Below, piece after piece: positions 18,548 through 25,545 of a stretch of 64,000 nucleotides of DNA. The DNA comes from Opitutia bacterium Tous-C4FEB (GTDB lineage Bacteria; Verrucomicrobiota; Verrucomicrobiia; Opitutales; Opitutaceae). Position numbers and translations under genes: made by a program. How positions within the stretch are numbered: the first letter of the stretch is position 1; each line of letters opens with the position of its first letter. The stretch is taken from the NCBI GenBank assembly GCA_002304445.1, contig NEVA01000003.1, forward strand, positions 62,001 to 126,000, read 5' to 3'. Below the pieces are notes generated by a model that saw only the letters and a program-made list of their open reading frames with translations, did not search any database and had not been told where the DNA came from.

Positions 18548-19165
18548 ATGCCCGGCCGCCAGCTCCAGACCGAGGCCTTCGTCCTCCTCAAGCGCCCGCC
18601 CGCCGATTCGTTTCAGACGTTCAGTCTCTTCTCCGCCGAACACGGCACGCTTCTTGCCCTGCAACGGCTCCCCAAGAAGAACGCCGCCAACCACCTCGCG
18701 CTCGATTTGTTCGACGAGGTTGCTCTCTCGCTTGAGACGTCCAACCAAGGTTCCACCTGGTTCATGAAAGAGGTCCGGCTCCTCGCCCGCCCCACCGGCA
18801 TCGGCCGCAGTTATTCCACCCTCATGCTCGCGTCGTCGTTCACCGCCCTCATCGCGCGCAATCCCGTCCACGAGGACAGCCGCACCGCCGTCGCCGGCCT
18901 CCTACGCACCGCTCTCGCCGCTTTCGCGCACTCTCCCCGCGCCGATATCGTCTTCTTCAAGAGCCTCTATTGTTTCGCACGCGACGAGGGCTACCCCGTA
19001 AAGCAGCAGTGGTTTCCTTCTCTCGCGTCCGCCGAACAAGCGCTCGCGGTCGAACTCCTCAACCGTCCCCTCGCCGCCCAAACCGCCGCACCCGAATTCA
19101 CCGCCCGCCTCACCCGCCAGCTCGAAACTTATCTCCGCAACGACACGGAGATTCTCTTCGACTAA
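18548..19165 (+). CDS. recO: RecO-like DNA repair protein
   Basis: A 205-residue protein. The N-terminal part (residues 5-75) fits the RecO OB-fold: LQTEAFVLLKRPPADSFQTF, then SLFSAEHGTLLALQR. The C-terminal part is helical with FFKSLYCFARDEGYP, resembling the RecO helix containing LLxxLGY. It is shorter than E. coli RecO (242) and lacks the C-terminal Cys4 zinc site. RecO anneals SSB-coated DNA and loads RecA with RecR. It lies beside a helicase-nuclease gene and ybeY/phoH; recO close to ybeY is common in bacteria. The assignment is by weak similarity. Confidence 0.68.
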   Translation: MPGRQLQTEAFVLLKRPPADSFQTFSLFSAEHGTLLALQRLPKKNAANHLALDLFDEVALSLETSNQGSTWFMKEVRLLARPTGIGRSYSTLMLASSFTALIARNPVHEDSRTAVAGLLRTALAAFAHSPRADIVFFKSLYCFARDEGYPVKQQWFPSLASAEQALAVELLNRPLAAQTAAPEFTARLTRQLETYLRNDTEILFD

Positions 19166-19232
19166 AACGGCCGATCGCCACCCGTCGCCGGGTTAGCCAA
19201 CGCTGCGCCTGCGACCTGGCACTTCTCCTGTC

Positions 19233-19952
19233 TTGCCCTCCGCGCCTCTTCCAAATCCGCCCGGAATCTTCCGCCGCCTCGGCGCCGCCGGCCCGGCCGT
19301 GGCGGTGCTCTCCATTTTGCCGCCGCTCGGCAGCTTTCTGCTCCTTGCCACGCTCACCACGTTCGCCCCGTGGCTCCGCGAAAATTTCGCCCTCGGCGTC
19401 GTCATCTATTTCTTCGCCGCCATCGCCCTCGTCGGCCTTTCGTTTCTTCCCAGCTTCGCCGCCGCCATGTTCGCCGGTTGGACGTTTGGTTTCGGTCTCG
19501 GATTCGTGTTGTCCATGGCGGCCTTCACCGCCGCCTCGCTCGTCGCGTATGCGATGGGGCGGTGGATCGTGCGCGACCGCGTCGTCGCCCTCATCGCGGA
19601 GAACCCCGCCGCGCTGGCGGTGCACCGGGCCCTGCTGGGTGATTGGCGGCGGATTATTCTCGTGACCGCACTGCTGCGTGTGTCGCCGCTGCCCTCGTTT
19701 GCCGTCGTCAACTTCATCCTCGCCTCCGCTCGCACCCCGCTCGGCGGCTGCACCGTCGGCACCGTGATCGGTCTGATTCCGCGCACGGCCGCCGCCGCTT
19801 TTGCCGCCGCCGGGATCGAGAAACTGCACGCCGAAAACCTCACCGAAACTCCGCTCTGGGTCTCCATCGGTGGTTTGTTGGCCTTCGTCGTCGCCAGCCT
19901 AGCCATCGGGGTGCTCGCCCGGCGCGCGCTCACCCGGGTGGCCCGCCGTTGA
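19233..19952 (+). CDS. VTT-domain (TVP38/TMEM64/DedA-like) membrane protein
   Basis: A 239-residue inner-membrane protein with a TTG start at 19233. It has about five hydrophobic segments: two before residue 85, one at about 90-110, a re-entrant region at about 145-185 and a last helix at 210-230. The VTT block reads FLPSFAAAMFAGWTFGFGLG, with RVSPLPSFAVVNFILASART and GTVIGLIPRTAAAAF after it. These proteins are related to lipid-scrambling DedA/TMEM41 families. Its 3' end lies 71 bases before the helicase start. Confidence 0.85.
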   Translation: MPSAPLPNPPGIFRRLGAAGPAVAVLSILPPLGSFLLLATLTTFAPWLRENFALGVVIYFFAAIALVGLSFLPSFAAAMFAGWTFGFGLGFVLSMAAFTAASLVAYAMGRWIVRDRVVALIAENPAALAVHRALLGDWRRIILVTALLRVSPLPSFAVVNFILASARTPLGGCTVGTVIGLIPRTAAAAFAAAGIEKLHAENLTETPLWVSIGGLLAFVVASLAIGVLARRALTRVARR

Positions 19953-20023
19953 TTTCGCCGCGTTCGCCCGCGCCGCACTTTCCATTTTCCTTCCGCGCCA
20001 ACCGCGTGTTGCGTGAGAGGCCC

Positions 20024-22582
20024 ATGGATTTCTCCCTCGACGCCCGCACCGCCCGCCTGAGCGTCGGCGAGTTTTCCGATTTCACTCTGGGCCCCCGCGA
20101 AAGCTCCGGCGGTCCCCAAGGCATCTGGCGCGCGCAACTCGGCACTTACTGGCACCAACAGCTCCGCGCCCAAGCCACCACCGAGCACGGCTCCGCTGCC
20201 GAATTTGAAGTCTCGATCGAGGGGCGCGTTTTCCACCGCGGCTGGACCCTCACCTTCAACGGCCGCATCGACCAACTCCTCCGGCTCGCGCCCAAACCGC
20301 TCCCCGAAAAATCTCTCCCAGCAGGTGACGCTGCGCTGCGGCCGGTGCCGCCATCGCCCTCGGCCATTGTGCTCCGCGAGATCAAGACCGTCACGCGCCC
20401 GCTCCCCGCCGACGAATCCGAACTGCGTCGCGATTACCCCGGCTACTTCACTCAACTCGCCACCTACGTCGCCCTCGCGCGTCTCGGCGCCCTCGGGCCC
20501 GCCGTTTCGACGCTCAGCTCCCAACTCATCTTCGTCGAAACCGCCAGCGGCCTTGCCCAAACCCTCGCCCTCACTTCCGCCGACGAACATCTCTTTCGCG
20601 TCAAACTCGAGCGAGTCACCGAGTTTCTCGACCTCCGGCTCCGCGCCCGTGAACGCCTCCGTCACCTCGCCTACCGACCGGCCTTTGCCACCCCGCGCCC
20701 TGGTCAAGAGACCACGGCCATCGAACTGACCGCCGCCTTCGAACGCCAACCCGCCCTGCTCTTCGAAGCCCCCACCGGCTTCGGCAAAACCGGCGTCCTC
20801 CTCGAATTCGCCCTCGGTCAACTTCGCTCCGGCCACTTTGACCGCGCTCTCTATCTCACCAGCAAAGCGACCGGACAACTTCAAGTCGTCCGCACCCTCG
20901 CCGCGATGACGACCGACGTGTCCGCCTCTTCACCGTTCAACCCCCAGCTTTCAACTGCGACCACGTCCGTGGCGGCCTGGCACGTTCGCAACAAATCCGA
21001 ACACTGCATCAACCACACCTTTCACTGCCACCGCGACACGTGCGCCTACTTGGCCGACCTCGAAGCCCGCTGGGCGTCGTCCGGACTTTCCCGTTTTTAT
21101 CTCCTCGAAAATCAAGCCCGCGACCTCCCCACCCTCCGCGCCGCCGGCCAGTCCGCCCGGATCTGCCCTTACGAAATCACCCGCGCGGCGCTCGCCTTCA
21201 ACGACGTCTGGATCGGCGACTACAACTACGTCTTCGCTCCGTCGAACCGCACCCTTTTCTTCAACCAACCGGGCTTCGATCCCGCCCGCACGCTCCTCCT
21301 CATCGACGAGGCGCACAATCTGCCGACCCGCGTCGCCGACGCCCATTCGCACCACGTCAACGCCGCCGATGCCCGCGCGCTCCTCGCCGAACTGGATCAC
21401 CTGCACGCGCCCAAGCCCCTGCTCCGCGCATGGGAAAGCTGGGCGCTTTTGCTCTCCGCTCTGCCCGGCGCCGACTCGCTCGACCCCGCGCTCGAAGCCG
21501 ACGTCGCCGACGCCCTCGCCTCCATCGCGGCCGCTCTCGCCACCGAGCCGATCGATTCCGCCGCGCTCGGCCCGCACTTCGCCTCCCTGCTTTGGTCCAC
21601 GCCCCAACTCGTCGAGTGGCTCGCCGACCCGTTGCTCAAGAAACTCCTCTGGTCGCCCCGGCCCGCCGAGCTTTCGTTCACCTGCCTCGACGCCGCCGAC
21701 ACCCTCGGCCAAACCCTCCGTACGTTCGGCGGCATCGTGCTGGCGAGCGCCACCCTTTCCCCCACCGCCGAGTTCGCCACCGCCGTCGGTTTCCCTGCTT
21801 CCGGCCTTCAATCTTCAACCTCGAACTTTCAACTCCACGGTCTTGCGACCGTGGTCGCCCACACCCCATGGCGGGCCGACGCCTACGATCTCGCCTACGA
21901 CCTCCGCGTGGATACGTCTTTCCGCGAGCGCGCCCAACACCACGCAACCACCGCCGCCACCATTGCCGCCCTTCACGCCGCAGCCGTTCGCTCCTTCAAC
22001 GCTCAACCCCCCACGCCCGACTCTGCCTCCGCCGCCATCGCGGTTTTTTTTCCGTCCTACGCCTACGCCGAGATCATCGCCCGCGAGATCGACCGCGACC
22101 AGCCCGGCGTCCGCGTCGCCCTCCAACCTCGGCTGACCGACCTCGCCGCCCAGACCGCGTGGGTCGAGGAATCCCTCGTCCTCACCGACGCGCTCTTTCT
22201 CGTCCTTGGCTCCAGTTTTGCCGAGAGCATCGACCTGCTCGGCGGCCGCGTCACCCACGCCATGGTCGTCGGCCCCGCTCTTCCCGAAGTGAACGCCGTC
22301 CAACGCGCGCGTATCGCCGAACTGCGCGACCTCGGGCGTGAGGCCGCCTTCCGCCGTGTTTACCAAATTCCCGGCATGGCCAAGGTGAACCAAGCCCTCG
22401 GCCGCCTCGTGCGCGCCCCCGGCCAACGCGCCCGCGTCCTCCTCCACTGCCGCCGCTTCGCCGAACTCAGCTACGCCCAACTCCTCGCCCGCGACTACCA
22501 GTTCGGCCAAAACATCGCCACCGATTCCGAACTAACCGCCTGGCTCGACCAAACTTGTCTGACCCCGCAGAAACATCTTTGA
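20024..22582 (+). CDS. PD-(D/E)XK nuclease domain fused to DinG/XPD-like Fe-S helicase
   Basis: An 852-residue protein from ATG 20024. Residues ~30-215 resemble a RecB/Cas4-type nuclease: GRID (Asp83), then LREIKT (Glu119-x-Lys121), then YFTQLATYVALAR. The superfamily 2 helicase follows, with Walker A EAPTGFGKTG (about 248-257) and DEAH box LIDEAHNLP (428-431). Cys 328, 335, 340 and 381 lie between them, as expected of an XPD-type 4Fe-4S cluster. ASATLSPTAEF, LGSSFAESIDLLGG and QALGRLVRAPGQRARV (motif VI) complete the core. It should unwind and cut DNA in repair or recombination, fitting its recO neighbour. Short Asn/Gln/Ser-rich insertions (FNPQLST, SSTSNFQL, SFNAQPP) interrupt it. Confidence 0.85.
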   Translation: MDFSLDARTARLSVGEFSDFTLGPRESSGGPQGIWRAQLGTYWHQQLRAQATTEHGSAAEFEVSIEGRVFHRGWTLTFNGRIDQLLRLAPKPLPEKSLPAGDAALRPVPPSPSAIVLREIKTVTRPLPADESELRRDYPGYFTQLATYVALARLGALGPAVSTLSSQLIFVETASGLAQTLALTSADEHLFRVKLERVTEFLDLRLRARERLRHLAYRPAFATPRPGQETTAIELTAAFERQPALLFEAPTGFGKTGVLLEFALGQLRSGHFDRALYLTSKATGQLQVVRTLAAMTTDVSASSPFNPQLSTATTSVAAWHVRNKSEHCINHTFHCHRDTCAYLADLEARWASSGLSRFYLLENQARDLPTLRAAGQSARICPYEITRAALAFNDVWIGDYNYVFAPSNRTLFFNQPGFDPARTLLLIDEAHNLPTRVADAHSHHVNAADARALLAELDHLHAPKPLLRAWESWALLLSALPGADSLDPALEADVADALASIAAALATEPIDSAALGPHFASLLWSTPQLVEWLADPLLKKLLWSPRPAELSFTCLDAADTLGQTLRTFGGIVLASATLSPTAEFATAVGFPASGLQSSTSNFQLHGLATVVAHTPWRADAYDLAYDLRVDTSFRERAQHHATTAATIAALHAAAVRSFNAQPPTPDSASAAIAVFFPSYAYAEIIAREIDRDQPGVRVALQPRLTDLAAQTAWVEESLVLTDALFLVLGSSFAESIDLLGGRVTHAMVVGPALPEVNAVQRARIAELRDLGREAAFRRVYQIPGMAKVNQALGRLVRAPGQRARVLLHCRRFAELSYAQLLARDYQFGQNIATDSELTAWLDQTCLTPQKHL
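20934..20957 (+). repeat. TTCAAC-type short repeat inside the helicase gene
   Basis: Sequence with two TTCAAC units (GTTCAACCCCCAGCTTTCAACT) encoding FNPQLST, between helicase blocks. It is one of several copies of a TTCAAC-containing motif in the window (others near 21807, 21990, 47410 and 51872). The local base content is lower in GC than its surroundings. Confidence 0.4.
21807..21854 (+). repeat. REP-like element inside the helicase gene
   Basis: A run of TTCAA/TTCAAC units (21807-21833) is followed by a perfect 8-bp hairpin, CCACGGTC-TTGC-GACCGTGG (21835-21854). The reading frame is kept and encodes SSTSNFQL and adjoining residues, probably in a surface loop. The composition looks like a dispersed repeat inserted in frame. 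Confidence 0.5.
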
Positions 22583-22669
22583 TCACCTTCGCGTTCTTTA
22601 CCGCCGGTGTAACCTGCTCCCTGAGAATCCGTCATTTTCCGACCTCACTTTAGCATCCCCACAGCTCCC

Positions 22670-25519
22670 ATGACTCACTTTCATCGCTTCGCCTTGGTTC
22701 TCTGCTGCATCTTCCCCCTTCTCCTCGGGACCGCACACGCCCAAGCCGGCGGCAACGCCGTCAATATCCCGGGCATCGGCCGTGTCGTCATCAACCCCGA
22801 TGGCACCATCACCCTCCCTGGCGGCCAGACGATCGCCGTGAATCCAAACGGGACGATCACCCTTCCCGGCGGCCAAGTCATCAACCTGCCCACCATTCCC
22901 GGAGCAGGCGGCGGCGGTGGTGGCGGTGGTGGCATCATCAACCCAAACACGGACCCTCGCATCATCGCCGGCACCGCCATCGTCATCGGCGACGAAGCTT
23001 CGGCCGCCGTTGTGGTCCCCAACGCCGGCGGCGGCGGTGGACTCATCAACAATACCGCGACTTACCTTTGGACGATCACAGGTGGCCGCTTGGTCTCGTC
23101 CGATCTCACTCGAGCCAACATCGACTACACCGCCGACCAAGCCGGCACCGTCCGCCTGACCTGCGTCGTCACCGTGGCCGGTGCCCAACCGTTTACCGCC
23201 ACCGCCGATGTCACTGTCGTCGACCCGGCCACCGCCGGCGTGATCACAACCACCCCGACCCTCGCCGCCGCCACCACCGCTACGGGCACGGCTTCGGTCC
23301 CCGCCGCCCAGAACGCCGATCGCACCATCCGCTGGACCGTCACCGGATCGGGCGCCCGCATCACTGCCGGCGCCACCACCAACCAAATCACCTTCATCCC
23401 GGGCGATCCCGGTATCAAAGAGCTCACCTGCGCCGTTACCTTAACCGCCGCTCGCATCACCGTCACATTACGCTCGTTCATCGTCGTTCAAGGCTCCGGG
23501 CCCGCCGTCACCCTCACCGTCAACGGTGGCTTCGGGGGTGGCACTTACCCGGGCGGCTCTCGGGTTGACGTCTTCGCCGCCGTGCCCGCCGCCGGCCAAG
23601 TGTTTGACCGCTGGACCGGCGACACCTCCGTGCTCGGCACCGGCCCGATCGCCCCGCTCAACTCCCGGATTCAAATCACCCTGCCCTCGACGCCTGTGAC
23701 GCTCACCGCGACCTACAAGGCGGCGCCGGCTTGGGTCCCGCTCACCGTCACCTCGTTCAATCCCCAGCAATTCACCCCCCAAGGCGCAACCGCTCCCACC
23801 ACGGTGACCGCCAATCTCACCTACTACATTCCGCCCGCCGCGGCCGGTGTGGTGTTCTTCCTTCATGCCACCGGCGACTCCGCCGCCACTTGGTTCAACT
23901 CGCCCGAGTCGGCCCTGCTCATGCGCGATCTCGTCGCCGCCGGCTACGGCGTCGCCGCTCTCAGCAGCGTCAACCGCACCGCAGGTAATTGGAATGCCCA
24001 AACCGTCCTCGCCAACAATCCCGACGCGCTCAACCACGTCGCCGCCCTCAACAAGTTTGCCGCCGACGGCCTGCTGCCAGCCTCACGTCCCGTCTTTATG
24101 ATCGGCTTCGCCGCCGGTGCCGGAGCCGCCGCGCGTTTCGCCGATCTGCTCATCGCCGCCACCCCGGCCCGCCCCGTGCGCGGCACCGTGATGTATTGCA
24201 ACGCCGGCAACGAAACTTCGTCCGTCGTCGGGCGCGTGCCCGCGCTCTTTGTCCTCGCCGACAACGACAGCACCCTCGGGGTCAACGGGGCGACCACCGC
24301 CCGCACCAACAGCCAACTCCTCGCCGGTCGCGGCATCGCCTCCAGCGTGTTCAACAACGTCGCGTCCCCGGTCCACCCCGGACGTTTCCGCGCTCTCGGT
24401 GTGACCAACCCCGCTTTCACCAACACCGATGCGACCACCGTCTGGAACGCCGTGAAGGCCGCCGGCCTCATCGACGCCAACAATTACGTGAAGGCCATCC
24501 CCACCGAGACCGCGCTGGCCGCCGCGATTCCCTTCGCTTTCCAAGCCCGCCGCGCCGACATCGCCGCCCAGCTTGAGACCGCCTATGCCGAGCAAGCGTT
24601 CACCAGCGACGCCAATGCCCGCGTGGTCTCGTTCATCGGCGCCCGTGGAGCGGAGACCCCCGCGGCACCTGCCGGTCGCATGATGAGTCTTTCGACCCGC
24701 ATCAAGCTCGCCGCCGCCGGCGACACCCTCACGTTTGGTTTCAGCCTGATCGGCTCGCAAAAAGCCACCTTGCTCGTGCGCGGCATCGGCCCCGGTCTCG
24801 CTGCCTTTGGAGTCCCCGGCACCATCGCCGCACCGCGCCTCGAGATCCGACCCGCCGGCGACGCGAAGACCTTGCTTGCCGTGAACGAGGGTTGGGACCA
24901 AGCCCCGAGCAACGGCCCCGTGATCGCCGCCGCCGCCGCCGCCAACGGCGCTTTCCCGATCGCCGCCGACAGCGCCGACGCCGCCGTCCTCATCGAGCTC
25001 AACCCCGGCAACTACACCGCAACGTTCAAGGGCATCAACGGCACGACCGGCGAAATCCTCGCCGAGGCCTACGATATCTCCAAAAACGGCACCCGACTCG
25101 CCAACCTCGCCACGCTCGCCAATCTCGCCAACCCCGGCGACATCGTCACGGCCGGCATCAGCGTGAGTGGCAATCCCCGCACGTTGATCGTGCGCGGCGT
25201 CGGCCCCGGCCTCGCCGACTTTCTGCCCGGTTCGTTACCCGATCCCAGCATCAACATCCTGACCGCGACCGCTACCCCTCAAAGCGTCGCCGCCAACAAC
25301 AATTGGAGCACCGGCGGCAGCCAAACGACGCTTGCCGCTGCGTTCCCGATGGTCGGGGCCTTCCCGCTCAAAACCGGCAGCGCCGACGCCGTCCTCGTCC
25401 ACGCCTTCACTCCCGGCGGCTACAACATCCAGACGACCGCCGCCGCCGTCCCCGCCAACATGGCCAATCCCCCCGCCCCCACCGGCACGCTCCTGATCGA
25501 AGTCTACGAGGCGCCGTGA
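22670..25519 (+). CDS. Large secreted multidomain protein with degenerate alpha/beta-hydrolase region
   Basis: A 949-residue exported protein with signal peptide MTHFHRFALVLCCIFPLLLG, then TAHA. Residues ~38-72 hold two near-identical units, INPDGTITLPGGQTI and VNPNGTITLPGGQVI, then a poly-Gly stretch. Two Ig-like modules follow (about 95-280), then an InlB-type B-repeat module (GGGTYPGGSRVDVFAAV with FDRWTGD). A hydrolase-like domain spans about 370-600, but the nucleophile elbow is GFAAG (residues 479-483), with Ala instead of Ser. The C-terminus has two beta modules with LLVRGIGPGLAAFGV and LIVRGVGPGLADFLP, frequent in Opitutaceae exoproteins. Probably outer-surface or secreted; substrate unknown. 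It stands alone, convergent with the M16 protease gene. Confidence 0.8.
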   Translation: MTHFHRFALVLCCIFPLLLGTAHAQAGGNAVNIPGIGRVVINPDGTITLPGGQTIAVNPNGTITLPGGQVINLPTIPGAGGGGGGGGGIINPNTDPRIIAGTAIVIGDEASAAVVVPNAGGGGGLINNTATYLWTITGGRLVSSDLTRANIDYTADQAGTVRLTCVVTVAGAQPFTATADVTVVDPATAGVITTTPTLAAATTATGTASVPAAQNADRTIRWTVTGSGARITAGATTNQITFIPGDPGIKELTCAVTLTAARITVTLRSFIVVQGSGPAVTLTVNGGFGGGTYPGGSRVDVFAAVPAAGQVFDRWTGDTSVLGTGPIAPLNSRIQITLPSTPVTLTATYKAAPAWVPLTVTSFNPQQFTPQGATAPTTVTANLTYYIPPAAAGVVFFLHATGDSAATWFNSPESALLMRDLVAAGYGVAALSSVNRTAGNWNAQTVLANNPDALNHVAALNKFAADGLLPASRPVFMIGFAAGAGAAARFADLLIAATPARPVRGTVMYCNAGNETSSVVGRVPALFVLADNDSTLGVNGATTARTNSQLLAGRGIASSVFNNVASPVHPGRFRALGVTNPAFTNTDATTVWNAVKAAGLIDANNYVKAIPTETALAAAIPFAFQARRADIAAQLETAYAEQAFTSDANARVVSFIGARGAETPAAPAGRMMSLSTRIKLAAAGDTLTFGFSLIGSQKATLLVRGIGPGLAAFGVPGTIAAPRLEIRPAGDAKTLLAVNEGWDQAPSNGPVIAAAAAANGAFPIAADSADAAVLIELNPGNYTATFKGINGTTGEILAEAYDISKNGTRLANLATLANLANPGDIVTAGISVSGNPRTLIVRGVGPGLADFLPGSLPDPSINILTATATPQSVAANNNWSTGGSQTTLAAAFPMVGAFPLKTGSADAVLVHAFTPGGYNIQTTAAAVPANMANPPAPTGTLLIEVYEAP

Positions 25520-25545
25520 GGCCAGAGTGTGCGGGATCGCGCCCG

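Noticed and set aside
21040-22341. 433-codon Arg/His-rich reading frame overlapping the helicase gene
   Set aside because: It is a high-GC shadow of the helicase frame: Arg/Pro/His-rich composition with no motifs.
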